A program made the position numbers and the translations under genes. From the NCBI RefSeq assembly GCF_002994045.1, contig NZ_MQUC01000003.1, positions 2,146,501 through 2,210,500 of the forward strand: a DNA stretch of 64,000 nt, in the 5' to 3' direction. Source of the DNA: Nonlabens agnitus (GTDB taxonomy: Bacteria > Bacteroidota > Bacteroidia > Flavobacteriales > Flavobacteriaceae). The notes beneath the pieces are model-generated. The model worked only from the letters and a program-made list of their open reading frames with translations, searched no databases and had not been told where the DNA came from. This document shows positions 9,154 to 18,341 of the stretch, one piece after another; within the stretch, counting starts at the first letter, position 1, and the number at the start of each line of letters is the position of its first letter.

Positions 9154-10484
9154 GTGGGCAATAAGAATAAGATGAAACTAAGAAGAACTCCATAAATGTT
9201 GATCCATAAAAGGGATGCATATTTTCCTGTTGTGTAGATGAGTGATTCTGGGAACCATTCAAATACTAATAATAGTCCGAAAATAAGGCCGCAAATTACG
9301 GACAAAAAATAACTGATCTGTGGCACTTTCATCTTCCATAAAAGAAAGACTGGTGTCAATCCTATCACCATGGTTCCGCTTATGGTTGTAGCGCTCAGGA
9401 TTTCGGCGTCCAGAAATACAGGAATAGTTCCCAACAATGCTACTAAAATCATCATGAGTCGTCCAAAACTTACGGTAGTACCCAATCCTAAATCAAGCGT
9501 TAACAGCTTAGAAAAACTGGAGAACGTGCTGTCCAGCGTACTTGCAGCGCTGGTGATCATGATAAAATTGATGATGAGCAACAGAACGACTCCCAACTTT
9601 TTAGCCACCTCAACAGCCGCTTGACCCTGTAATCCTGCTTGTTGTGCATAGACACCAACTAAACTAAAAAGAACAATACACAAACCGCCTAATAAAGCTG
9701 CCCACAAGAAACTTTTTCTTGTGATGCGTGGACTGGTGATAAATCCGCGATCTGTCAAAACGGGATCATGAAATGGATAGCTAAAGCTTTGCAGTCCAGC
9801 CGCAAAAAACAAGTTCAACCCCATTTCCATGGACCAGGTACCGCTGGTCATCATTTCGCCTACATCAGCAGACGGCTCGGCAAAAATGACTCCGAGAATG
9901 ATCATAAGTAGCACCGAAAATAGTACCATCTGTATCACGTCTGTAAATATGGAACTACTCAAACCACCTTTTAAGGTATAGGCCAGCGTTAGCAATGTAA
10001 AAACAATGATCGCTGTATAGTATGGCGTGCTGCCCATATCACCGAAGTAGGTTCCTATCACCATCGTGTTGGACCACACTTCATTAAACAACCTAAAACT
10101 GATCAATATGGAAAACAAACCAACAGCTCTGCGCCCATATTTATCAGTCAGAAAATGATGTATGCTGGTATAACCACCAACCGTACGCAGCTGATAAATA
10201 ATAAGTCCAGCTACCGCAAAAGACAAATAATAGCCTGCATAAGCCACACCGCCAACCAGACCAAATTCCAATCCAAGATTAGCCGCATTGGTAATACTCT
10301 TTGCAAAAATCCAAGAGATAATTAAACTACCCGTCAACATCAACATATTGGGTTCTTTACCGCGATGCTGTGCCTTAAAAAAGGTCGCCACATCTTTGGC
10401 GTAAGGTGCCAATATGAAAAACACCACACTACTGCCTATAATAAGCAGCCATTGTAATGTTGATGTTTGAGTGAGGAATTCCAA
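9135..10484 (-). CDS. Sodium/solute symporter family (SSF) transporter
   Basis: A 449-residue inner-membrane protein with about 12-13 hydrophobic helices and SSF signatures (GGLSSSIFTDVIQ; FIMITSAASTLDSTFSSFSKLLTLD). It probably imports a small solute with Na+. The first possible start after an in-frame stop is TTG at 10484, directly downstream of a tandem 7-bp repeat; the next ATG (Met47) would delete the first helix. The 3' end overlaps the phosphoesterase gene by 19 bp. It lies 200 bp after a SusD gene and in the same direction, so it is plausibly the inner-membrane step for the same substrate. Confidence 0.88.
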   Translation of the reverse strand: MEFLTQTSTLQWLLIIGSSVVFFILAPYAKDVATFFKAQHRGKEPNMLMLTGSLIISWIFAKSITNAANLGLEFGLVGGVAYAGYYLSFAVAGLIIYQLRTVGGYTSIHHFLTDKYGRRAVGLFSILISFRLFNEVWSNTMVIGTYFGDMGSTPYYTAIIVFTLLTLAYTLKGGLSSSIFTDVIQMVLFSVLLMIILGVIFAEPSADVGEMMTSGTWSMEMGLNLFFAAGLQSFSYPFHDPVLTDRGFITSPRITRKSFLWAALLGGLCIVLFSLVGVYAQQAGLQGQAAVEVAKKLGVVLLLIINFIMITSAASTLDSTFSSFSKLLTLDLGLGTTVSFGRLMMILVALLGTIPVFLDAEILSATTISGTMVIGLTPVFLLWKMKVPQISYFLSVICGLIFGLLLVFEWFPESLIYTTGKYASLLWINIYGVLLSFILFLLPTWIRRS

Positions 10485-10486
10485 GT

Positions 10487-10520
10487 TTAGTAGTTAGTAG
10501 TTAGTAGTTAGTAGTTAGTA
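10487..10520. repeat. Tandem 7-bp repeat (TTAGTAG, ~4.9 copies)
   Basis: Four full copies and a partial fifth abut the TTG start codon of the symporter gene. Short tandem repeats can change copy number by slippage, so length may vary between strains. Confidence 0.9.
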
Positions 10521-10523
10521 AAA

Positions 10524-10633
10524 TGTCAGTTCGAGCGCAGTCGAGAACAATTAGCGTGTTAAAATCTTCAATTACTGTTCAGTCTAATATTTGTAAAAGT
10601 TTATCCGCTCCTTCTCGACTGTCGCTCGAAGCA
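10524..10633. repeat. Inverted pair of flavobacterial intergenic repeats
   Basis: TTCGAGCGCAGTCGAGAA near 10530-10547 and its inverted relative TTCTCGACTGTCGCTCGAA near 10613-10631 lie about 65 bp apart in the SusD-symporter gap. I recognise this as a REP-like sequence common between genes in this family. Confidence 0.65.
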
Positions 10634-10684
10634 GCTTGCTTCCAATTTTTAAAATCTTCAATCAAAAATTTGGGACGTTACATC

Positions 10685-12145
10685 TTACTCGTCCCACCAG
10701 ACTGGTACGTTAATACTGTTGTCATTTGTTGCAGTGGCAGCGGTGCTATAATTATCAGCATTCAAGGCAGCTTCCTCTGCAGGATAAGGCATTCTTACCG
10801 GAATTAAACCGTTATTCAAGCTGGCAGAAACATTTTTCAATGCAGGAAAACCTGTTCTTCTGTATTCAATCCAGCCTTCATAGCCATTGATCATATTGGC
10901 AATCCATTTTTGGGTGATGATTTGCTCAATGGGATCGTTGCCATTAGCCGCATACGCACCTGTTGTGGCGAGGTAGTCTGCTGGTAAAGGCGTATTCCAA
11001 TATTCATAGGCTTGTGCCACTCCAGTTTCGTACAATTCTTGTGCTGGTGCCGTGATGAGTCCCTTTTGAGCAGCTTCGGCTAAAAGAAAGTTAGTTTCCC
11101 ATGCCGTCATGTAATTGGCATCCAGCATTCCCGTATTTTCTCTAAAGATGGTGCCTGCAAGAGAATAATCTGCAAGACTTACTGAGGTAGAAGAGGCATC
11201 GATACCGTTGATCAATCCTTCAAAATCATCACCGTTGCCATTATTGGCTCGCGGTCTAAAAAGCACATTGATACGATCATCATTCAAACCTTCCAGAACC
11301 TCTTCCATGGTTTCGCTCATCACAAAGTTATTGAAGTCACCAGCTCTCAATCGCGCCATACGAAAGTTGTTAGGCTCACCATCGGTAAAATTGAATACTG
11401 CATTTTGATCGTTGGAACTAATGTAATTCTGTGCCGCATAAACAGCTTGTAACCTTGCGTTCACATTCTCTTTTGAAGAGATACGCACCAGTGCCTTTAT
11501 CTTCAAACTATTGGCAAATCGCACCCAAGCATCCAGATCGCCATTAAAAAGCACATCACCTTCTAATGCAATCGAACCGTTGTAAGCTTGAATGGCTGCA
11601 ATACCTTTATCTAGATTATCCAGAATTCCGTTTTCCTGGAGATAGATATCTTCCTGTAGATCATAAGCCGGTTGCACCGTGCCGTCCAGTCCTTTAAAAG
11701 CTTCCGTATAAGGCACGTCTCCAAAAATATCTGTCAAGCCAGCGGTCATGTATGCTTTGAAAATCAAGGCTGGACCTTCATAAACCGCAAAGGCAGGCGT
11801 GGTTTGCGACTGCTCGATAATGATTTCATTGTCTCTCAAATTCCTATAAAAAATAGGCCATGGATCACCACCTAGTTGTGGACTTTTCAACGCATGGCGG
11901 TCAAAGAGATTAAAATCCAGTGCAGTCAAGTGCTGGCTTAACAAACCACCAGCCACAAAACCTTCATAGGACATTTGCTCGCCGTAGTCGTAGATCACCT
12001 GTCTCAACAGCAAGCTGGGCTGTACGCTTACTGGAGCGTTAGGATTTGTATTTAATTCTTCAAAATCGTTGGTACAGGACACAATGGCAAGACCTAGAAA
12101 AGCCACCATCATAAGGCTGTAATGTTTTATATGTTTCATCTTCAT
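10685..12145 (-). CDS. SusD/RagB-family outer-membrane lipoprotein (SusD-like_2 type)
   Basis: A 486-residue surface lipoprotein with signal peptide and lipobox ending VSC (about residue 24), followed by the FEELNTNPNAP segment typical of the SusD-like_2 group. It forms the substrate-capturing lid of a SusC transporter encoded 66 bp upstream. The SusD-like_2 group often serves non-glycan substrates. The neighbours point to an organic molecule tied to arsenic or sulfur metabolism, not a polysaccharide, since no glycosidase lies in this operon. Confidence 0.92.
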   Translation of the reverse strand: MKMKHIKHYSLMMVAFLGLAIVSCTNDFEELNTNPNAPVSVQPSLLLRQVIYDYGEQMSYEGFVAGGLLSQHLTALDFNLFDRHALKSPQLGGDPWPIFYRNLRDNEIIIEQSQTTPAFAVYEGPALIFKAYMTAGLTDIFGDVPYTEAFKGLDGTVQPAYDLQEDIYLQENGILDNLDKGIAAIQAYNGSIALEGDVLFNGDLDAWVRFANSLKIKALVRISSKENVNARLQAVYAAQNYISSNDQNAVFNFTDGEPNNFRMARLRAGDFNNFVMSETMEEVLEGLNDDRINVLFRPRANNGNGDDFEGLINGIDASSTSVSLADYSLAGTIFRENTGMLDANYMTAWETNFLLAEAAQKGLITAPAQELYETGVAQAYEYWNTPLPADYLATTGAYAANGNDPIEQIITQKWIANMINGYEGWIEYRRTGFPALKNVSASLNNGLIPVRMPYPAEEAALNADNYSTAATATNDNSINVPVWWDE

Positions 12146-12164
12146 GGATGTATTATGGGTTGAG

Positions 12165-12205
12165 TTCGCTTTCGCGCCATGCCTGACGGCAGGCAGGAAA
12201 GCGAA
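12165..12205. repeat. Palindrome copy split by a second repeat
   Basis: TTCGCTTTCGCG (12165-12176) and AAAGCGAA (12198-12205) are the two parts of an extended palindrome. A 21-bp insert (12177-12197) carrying GCCTGACGGCAGGC, itself nearly palindromic, separates them. It lies in the SusC-SusD spacer. Confidence 0.85.
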
Positions 12206-12211
12206 AAAAAT

Positions 12212-15200
12212 TTAAAAATTGATACCAGCTTTCAAACCGATGCTTCTTGTCGATGCATAGGACATGTCCTCGACACCATTGACGAAGCCTTGGCCTTGCA
12301 CGGCCAGCTGCTCTGGATCAAAATGTGGAATCTCACTAAAGGCAAATAAGTTTCTACCTATCAAAGAAATGCGCAAATCTGCACCATCGCCGAAGATGCC
12401 AAAAGCACCTTCCTTCAATTCAAAATTGTAACCTATAGAGAACTGACGCAGTTTCAAATAACTCGCATCGTACACATTGTTCTCTTCATGGTTACGGTCA
12501 TAAAACTGACGGTAATAACTCTCTGCAGTGACCGCTGTGGTATTTTGAACATACACTGGATTCTGCGCTGTTCCTGTATTGACTACTCCATCGGCAACAA
12601 TTCCAGCTTCTGGCCTAAACGAGGTGTCGTTCAACTGGCCACCAACAGCACCTAGTGCCAGCGTTCGTGAAACTAAAATCCCACCTTGTCTCCAGTCCAA
12701 CAAGAACGATGCATCAAAGTTTTTGTATTGGAATGAATTGGTCAACCCTACAGTGAAATCTGCATTGTAGTTACCTAATTTTTTAAGTTCTGGATCTGCG
12801 ATAAAACGACCTGCTGGAGTCAAAATAAACTCGCCGTCTTCATTGCGTGTGTAACCGGTTCCATATAAATCGCCCACGCGACCACCTTCTTCCACTTGAT
12901 GAAAAACGGTCTGGTCGGCATTGTCATAGACTCTGGAAAAGCCCAAGGTCAAACGACCATCTTCCTGCGGCAGGCTCTCAACAATGGCTCTACTGCTGGC
13001 AAAATTCACGGTGGAACTCCACTGGAAATTGTCATTTTGAACAGGAATGGCGTTCAAAATAATTTCGACGCCTTGATTTCTAACCGAGCCTCCATTGACA
13101 ACCTGCTGGCTAAATCCAGATGAGATGGCAATAGGCAAGGAAAGTATCTGGTCATCTGTCACGGCATTGTAATAGGTGAAATCAAGGTTCAATCGCTGTT
13201 TAAGCAAACGCACATCAAAACCTAACTCGATGCTTGAGGTCGTCTCTGGCTTCAAATTGGCATTTGGGATAAAATCCTGGTTGGTAAACGTAGGCTGTGA
13301 ATTTACAGGCGTTTGCGACAGGAAAGTTCCTTGAGTCTGGTACGGATTGGTATCGTTACCAACCTCTGCATAACTGGCGCGTATTTTGGCAAAATCAATC
13401 ACTCTAGGTAGTTCAACCACATTGCTCAAGATAAAACTGGTCGATATGGATGGATAAAAGAATGAAGTATTATCTGCCGTGAATGGTGTTGCCAGCGCGC
13501 TGGACCAGTCGTTACGGGCTGTGATGTCCAGATAGAGGAAATTTTTGTAGCCTGCTTTCGCGAAAGCGTACAAACTATTAATCCTTTTCTCTGAAGTAAA
13601 CCCAAAGGTTTCAATAGGGCTCGCTGCATTGTTCAAGGAGAAAATTCCTGGTTGTGCGAGGCTAGTGGTTTGTACTTGAGTGGTTTGCGCCGTCTGGTTC
13701 AAACGATTACCACCAACACTGGCATCAAAACTAATGTCACCAAATTGCTTTTTGTAATTGAGCAGGAAGTCTGTGTTGATCTCACGGTAGAAAACGTCAT
13801 GTTCTGCATAGGCTCCATTTCTAAACCTATTGGAAGAATAGTTGCGCAGGAAACGTCGCTTCTCGTTGCTGTAATCCATTCCAGATCGTATGGTTGCGGT
13901 TAGCTCTGGAGTTAGCTTTCGCGAAAGCGATATGTTTCCAAAAAGCCTGTCCCGACCAAAGCTGTTGCGGTTTTCTTTGAGTATGAAATAGGGATTATCA
14001 AAAAACGTATAGTTGAACGAGTACTGCTGCACGCCTTCCAATCCAGGCTGCCAGTAGTCGCGCAAACTGTCAATGTTTAAAGAACGTGGTCCCCATGCGA
14101 CCAATGAGTAGTTGACGTTCTCACTACCATAACCGTTGGACGGCCTATTGTCTGATGCACTATTCACATAGTTGATGCTGGCGTTGATTCTTGTACGGTC
14201 GTCAGGTCTAAAATTAAGTTTTGCAGCAACGGTCTGACGGTCCAGATTCACACCAGGAATAATGCTCTCACTGCGCAGATCTGTAAAGCTCAATCGATAG
14301 TCTCCTTTTTCAAAACCATTGCTTACCGATATATTGTTGATCGCAGTATAACCAGTTTCATAGAAATCCTTCAAATTATCTGGATGGCTCACAAAAGGAG
14401 TAGGCGTGATGTCCAGACCGCTGTATAAAGCGGTATCACCACCGCGAACTACCGTTCCATCTGGCAGAGTCACTGGACTATCAAATTGTGGGATCAACGT
14501 GCCTTGATCCAATCGTGGTCCCCAAGAATAGGATATGTTATCATTGATACCACCACCTAAACCATCGACGTATTCAAACTGACCGCTGTTTCCCTGACCG
14601 AATTCATTCTGAAATTCTGGGAGTTTGAAGGCACTATCCACAAAGAAGCTGGTATTGTATGAAACACCCAATCCTCTTTTTTTGCCGCCGCTTTTAGTTT
14701 CTATGATAATGGCTCCATTGGCAGCTCTTGTGCCGTAAAGTGCTGCGGCTGCAGGTCCTTTGAGTACAGATACACTGGCGATGTCATCTTGGTTGATCTC
14801 ACCTGCTCCGTTCCCAAAATCTACTTCTTGAAAACCAGCAGCGGCTTCATTCGTAAAATTAAAAACCGAGTTGTTATTGACTGGCGTTCCATCCACGATA
14901 AATAACGGATTGTTGTTAGAGAAACTCGCCTCGCCACGTATGGTTATTTTAGACGAAGAACCAACGCCAGTCGCGCCAGGTGTGACGGTAATACCAGCCA
15001 CCTTACCTTGAAGGTTATCGACCAGATTGACCGACTTTACTTCTTGGATATCTTCTGTATCCAAGGTTTGTACGGCATATCCCAACTCTCGTTCTTCACG
15101 TTTGATTCCTAAAGCTGTAATCACAACCTCATCAAGCGCATCGCCTTCTTGTAGAGTGATGTTCAAAACAGTAGAACTGTTAATTGGAATCGTCTGACTT

Positions 15201-15421
15201 CGATAGCCTATGTATGAAAATACCAGAACAGCATCATTAGCTACGGTAATGGAATACCTTCCATCTACATTAGTTGTCGTACCATTTTCAGTACCGCGCT
15301 CTGCAACGTTTGCAAAGGCTATGGGAGTTCCTGTCACATCGTTGACGGTTCCCGTAATTGTAATTTGCGCCCAACTCGTGATACAACACAGCAGGAGCAT
15401 GACAAGAGTAATTCTCTTCAT
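12212..15421 (-). CDS. SusC/RagA-family TonB-dependent receptor (arsenosugar-associated locus)
   Basis: A 1069-residue outer-membrane transporter. Signal peptide (MKRITLVMLLLCCITSWAQ), then a carboxypeptidase-like beta domain (about 20-100, ITGTVND..AFANVAERGT), a plug domain with LFIVDGTPV and LKGPAAAALYGTRAANGAIIIETKSG, and a C-terminal beta barrel. It pairs with the SusD gene 66 bp downstream. The 49-bp gap to the glycosyltransferase upstream has no evident terminator, linking it to arsM/arsS. Two palindrome copies are read inside it, as AFAKA and SLSRK, probably in barrel loops. Confidence 0.95.
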   Translation of the reverse strand: MKRITLVMLLLCCITSWAQITITGTVNDVTGTPIAFANVAERGTENGTTTNVDGRYSITVANDAVLVFSYIGYRSQTIPINSSTVLNITLQEGDALDEVVITALGIKREERELGYAVQTLDTEDIQEVKSVNLVDNLQGKVAGITVTPGATGVGSSSKITIRGEASFSNNNPLFIVDGTPVNNNSVFNFTNEAAAGFQEVDFGNGAGEINQDDIASVSVLKGPAAAALYGTRAANGAIIIETKSGGKKRGLGVSYNTSFFVDSAFKLPEFQNEFGQGNSGQFEYVDGLGGGINDNISYSWGPRLDQGTLIPQFDSPVTLPDGTVVRGGDTALYSGLDITPTPFVSHPDNLKDFYETGYTAINNISVSNGFEKGDYRLSFTDLRSESIIPGVNLDRQTVAAKLNFRPDDRTRINASINYVNSASDNRPSNGYGSENVNYSLVAWGPRSLNIDSLRDYWQPGLEGVQQYSFNYTFFDNPYFILKENRNSFGRDRLFGNISLSRKLTPELTATIRSGMDYSNEKRRFLRNYSSNRFRNGAYAEHDVFYREINTDFLLNYKKQFGDISFDASVGGNRLNQTAQTTQVQTTSLAQPGIFSLNNAASPIETFGFTSEKRINSLYAFAKAGYKNFLYLDITARNDWSSALATPFTADNTSFFYPSISTSFILSNVVELPRVIDFAKIRASYAEVGNDTNPYQTQGTFLSQTPVNSQPTFTNQDFIPNANLKPETTSSIELGFDVRLLKQRLNLDFTYYNAVTDDQILSLPIAISSGFSQQVVNGGSVRNQGVEIILNAIPVQNDNFQWSSTVNFASSRAIVESLPQEDGRLTLGFSRVYDNADQTVFHQVEEGGRVGDLYGTGYTRNEDGEFILTPAGRFIADPELKKLGNYNADFTVGLTNSFQYKNFDASFLLDWRQGGILVSRTLALGAVGGQLNDTSFRPEAGIVADGVVNTGTAQNPVYVQNTTAVTAESYYRQFYDRNHEENNVYDASYLKLRQFSIGYNFELKEGAFGIFGDGADLRISLIGRNLFAFSEIPHFDPEQLAVQGQGFVNGVEDMSYASTRSIGLKAGINF
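13554..13568. repeat. Palindrome copy inside susC (AFAKA frame)
   Basis: GCTTTCGCGAAAGCG, 15 of 16 positions. Read as LYAFAKAGYK in the SusC barrel. Confidence 0.9.
13914..13929. repeat. Palindrome copy inside susC (SLSRK frame)
   Basis: AGCTTTCGCGAAAGCG, one terminal mismatch. Read as ISLSRKLTPEL, a different frame from the copy 345 bp earlier. Confidence 0.9.
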
Positions 15422-15470
15422 GTAATCAATAAAAAAAGTGAAATAAAAACCCTGATTAGGGTAACGAATC

Positions 15471-16172
15471 TTAAGCTGCGATAGAGATAGGCGAGCCTTT
15501 GTTCAATGGTGATTCCAGAGAAACTGATTCGGTATTTGAGAATTCTAAAGAAAATGTGACAGGCTTGAAATAAAGTGTTTCAAGAATGAGTTGTGCCAGG
15601 TGCCATCTTAGATCCTTTCCCTTAAAAAGCTGATGGATATCGTCCTCATCATCTAGGTCATGAAGGTGTTCCAGTACATCGACTGATTTAGACTGCCGTT
15701 CCAGCAGCTCCATATAACTTGTTGCCAGATGACCGGTTTGCCATGGCAGGTTTTCAAAACTAATAGCATCAAAAGATGAAGCGTGAATACCCATCAAATA
15801 AAAACCACCATCCAGCGATGGACCGTTGACCGCTTTACCTTGATTCAATGAATCTGCAGCTCTTAAAAGATGGTCGCAGGAAAGCTGTGGTGTGTCGTTA
15901 CCTACACAAATAACTTGATCGTATCCCTTTTTGATTACCCTTTGAATGGCATTTGAAAATCGCTTACCAAACCCAATACCTTCTTGTTCCTTCTCTGTAA
16001 AATGGAAGTAATCAAGACCACTCTTTTCCACCTGCTGAATGACTCTACTGTTCAAGACATCCATCAATTGCTGGTTAGCAGCAAGTGATTTGTATTGAGC
16101 ATCTGCCTCTGCATTTTGTGCAAAGATGAGAATAGCAGTATTTGAATGACTTGTAATGATCTTAGATACCAG
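15471..16172 (-). CDS. TIGR04282-type arsenosugar biosynthesis glycosyltransferase, start unclear
   Basis: A GT-A-like nucleotide-sugar transferase (DUF2064 group) with VGNDTPQL and GPSLDGGFYLMG motifs. TIGR04282 proteins are associated with arsenosugar clusters next to ArsM and ArsS, as here. The first ATG (16064) would omit a clearly coding N-terminus (TAILIFAQNAEADAQYKSL). The frame is open back to a TAA near 16195 but has no ATG, GTG or TTG before that segment; I use the CTG at 16172, and ATT is also possible. Either a rare start codon is used or the N-terminus is damaged. It follows arsM by about 32 bp. Confidence 0.75.
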   Translation of the reverse strand: MVSKIITSHSNTAILIFAQNAEADAQYKSLAANQQLMDVLNSRVIQQVEKSGLDYFHFTEKEQEGIGFGKRFSNAIQRVIKKGYDQVICVGNDTPQLSCDHLLRAADSLNQGKAVNGPSLDGGFYLMGIHASSFDAISFENLPWQTGHLATSYMELLERQSKSVDVLEHLHDLDDEDDIHQLFKGKDLRWHLAQLILETLYFKPVTFSLEFSNTESVSLESPLNKGSPISIAA

Positions 16173-16204
16173 GATTAGAGGTGAAATATACTTTTATTCA
16201 AGTT

Positions 16205-17173
16205 CTAACAGCAACCGCCACCATCATAATGGTACGTGGACTCGCTAAAATAGATATCGTCACGGCCTAAATCCTTTAGTGCTTGTGCTGTTTTATCGCA
16301 AATAGCCAGTGGTTGATTCTTTAACAACACATGTCCCTTACCGTCGTCAAACTGGCGATCGTCACCATAGTAAATAGCGGCTTTACCGGTGAAGATACAT
16401 GGTCCATCTTCTGGCATGGGATCCTTTATCGCTGCCACCTCAATGGATTCAATGTAGATCAATTCGTCTGTAGGGTAATTTTTAGGATCGAGAATACGAT
16501 ACGGTTTGCGCGCTCTTATTTCAATCGTTCCAAAGCCTACATCTGTCAAGGCTTTTACATATTGATCGATAGGCAATGAACCGCTTAAGCATAAAGCTCT
16601 TAGACGATCGTCATTTCTTAAAGCATCGTTCATTTCCTGCTCGCATGTTGGGTCGCTCATGACCAATCTACCATGAGGTTTTAAGACACGGTACATCTCT
16701 TCAATTGCCTTTTTCAAATCTTCTTCCTTAAAGATATTGAACAGGCAGTTTTGCGCAGCGACATCGATGGAATTATCGGCTACTGGTAGGTTTAAAGCAT
16801 CGCCTTTGTGAAGTTCAACAAACTCACTTTTAAACCACGGGTTTTCCTCTTCGGCGATTTTGAAATTTTTGCGGGATGCCTCTAGCATTTCTGGAACCAC
16901 ATCAACACCTACAACACCACCTTTTTGTCTAGAGAAATAGGCAAACTGCAATAGTTCCATACCACCACCAACGCCCACGTATAGTATTCTAGGACTGTTC
17001 CCTAAGTCGCGCGCATGCACAGTAGAACCACAACCGTAATTCATTTCCTGCATGATCTTAGGAATCTTGAGACCAGGCAATTCCCAAACAGGATTGGTCG
17101 TACAACACAGCCCAACATCTGGCACCAATGCGGCATCTCTATAAAGTTCTTCAGTAGCGTTTAGGTAGCTCAT
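16205..17173 (-). CDS. arsM: Arsenite methyltransferase, arsenosugar-type
   Basis: SAM-dependent methyltransferase that methylates As(III), giving dimethylated arsenic as precursor of arsenosugars. The 322 residues contain the SAM motif VGVGGGMELL (66-75), the acidic end of beta-2 at VGVDVVPEM, and cysteines at 48, 143 and 195 (CLSGSLP) that resemble the As-binding triad of ArsM enzymes. Further Cys pairs occur at 23-24 and at the very C-terminus (GGGCC, 321-322). It lies 58 bp after arsS and just before the glycosyltransferase. The vicinal Cys tail could bind arsenic; that is inference. Confidence 0.9.
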   Translation of the reverse strand: MSYLNATEELYRDAALVPDVGLCCTTNPVWELPGLKIPKIMQEMNYGCGSTVHARDLGNSPRILYVGVGGGMELLQFAYFSRQKGGVVGVDVVPEMLEASRKNFKIAEEENPWFKSEFVELHKGDALNLPVADNSIDVAAQNCLFNIFKEEDLKKAIEEMYRVLKPHGRLVMSDPTCEQEMNDALRNDDRLRALCLSGSLPIDQYVKALTDVGFGTIEIRARKPYRILDPKNYPTDELIYIESIEVAAIKDPMPEDGPCIFTGKAAIYYGDDRQFDDGKGHVLLKNQPLAICDKTAQALKDLGRDDIYFSESTYHYDGGGCC

Positions 17174-17198
17174 GGTTTAGGAAATTTGTTGGTTTGTT

Positions 17199-17214
17199 CG
17201 CTTTCGCGAAAGCG
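17199..17214. repeat. 16-bp palindrome copy (arsS-arsM gap)
   Basis: Perfect copy with extended flanks (TTCGCTTTCGCGAAAGCGAA) in the 58-bp spacer between arsS and arsM. Confidence 0.95.
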
Positions 17215-17231
17215 AAATAAAAATAAATTAG

Positions 17232-18341
17232 TTAATTAGTCACAACACCTTGACAACTGCTTCCCGCACCAGCCGTACAGCCATAACAGTGTTGGGAAAT
17301 CTGAATCTTACGGTCGTTGAGAAGGTCCTCATTGTAATCTTTGATGTGCTGGATCTTGTTGTCCACTTTCAAATCAAGCATCTGGTTAAAATCGCAATCG
17401 TACAACCAACCATCCCAAGAAATGGAAATGGTATTGGTACACATGACATTTTGAACCGCTGCCGGGTTGTAGGCCTCTACGAGAGCGTACATATAGTCCT
17501 CGTAATTTTCACTGGCTACCAGATAATCCAGGAATCTTGCGATAGGTAGATTGGTAATCGCAAAAAGGTTGTGAAAGTGAATCCCGAAATCTTCCATCAA
17601 GGCAGCTTTCATTTCCTTTTCCATACTGGCCTGATCACCGGGCAAATAAGCACCGCTAGGATTGTAAACTAAATCAAGTCTCAAGTTACTGTCTGGCATG
17701 CCATAGCCACGCTCATTGAGTTCTTGTAGGGCTTTAATGGATTTATCAAAAACTCCGTCACCACGCTGCTTGTCTGTTTTTCCCTTAGTCCAGTGCGGCA
17801 TGGAAGAAACAACGTGAATGTTGTGTTTTTTGAAAAAGTCTGGCAAATCGTGATACTTGGGATTTGCTCTTATAATAGTCAAGTTCGATCTAACGATAAA
17901 GTCCTGGATTCCAGCTTTAGCAGCTTCTTCCACAAACCAGCGGAAATCTGGATTCATCTCTGGCGCGCCACCGGTAAGGTCTAGCGTGTGCGCTTCAGTA
18001 GTTTTGATTACGTCCAAGATTTGCCTCATGGTATCGCGGGTCATGATCTCCTTGCGATCTGGTCCAGCGTCCACGTGACAGTGCGCGCAAACCTGGTTGC
18101 ACATATAACCTACATTGACCTGAAGGATTTCCAGCTTTTTAGGGCGCAAGGGAAACTGATTTGTTTCCTTGATCTTTTTTGCAAAGGATGGCAACTCACC
18201 ATCTGAAAACGGTTCGCCGTTCAGGATTTCAAGTTGCTTATTGATATTTGCGAGGTCTGAATCTCGTTTGTGAAGGGATTTCTTTGTATTAACTGCTACA
18301 CTCATGCGTGTGTTTCTAGTTTTAATTTTGATGTTGTCCAA
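17232..18341 (-). CDS. arsS: Arsenosugar biosynthesis radical SAM protein ArsS
   Basis: Radical SAM enzyme thought to transfer the 5'-deoxyadenosyl group to dimethylarsenite in arsenosugar formation. The 369 residues hold the [4Fe-4S] motif CNQVCAHC (Cys 81, 85, 88) and a Cys-rich C-terminal domain (VMCTN, LYDCDFNQM, HCYGCTAGAGSSCQG) as in the TIGR04167/DUF3641 family. The start at 18341 or an internal ATG at 18305 (MSVAVNTKK) are both possible. It heads the main arsenosugar run; arsM follows after 58 bp. Confidence 0.92.
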   Translation of the reverse strand: MDNIKIKTRNTRMSVAVNTKKSLHKRDSDLANINKQLEILNGEPFSDGELPSFAKKIKETNQFPLRPKKLEILQVNVGYMCNQVCAHCHVDAGPDRKEIMTRDTMRQILDVIKTTEAHTLDLTGGAPEMNPDFRWFVEEAAKAGIQDFIVRSNLTIIRANPKYHDLPDFFKKHNIHVVSSMPHWTKGKTDKQRGDGVFDKSIKALQELNERGYGMPDSNLRLDLVYNPSGAYLPGDQASMEKEMKAALMEDFGIHFHNLFAITNLPIARFLDYLVASENYEDYMYALVEAYNPAAVQNVMCTNTISISWDGWLYDCDFNQMLDLKVDNKIQHIKDYNEDLLNDRKIQISQHCYGCTAGAGSSCQGVVTN

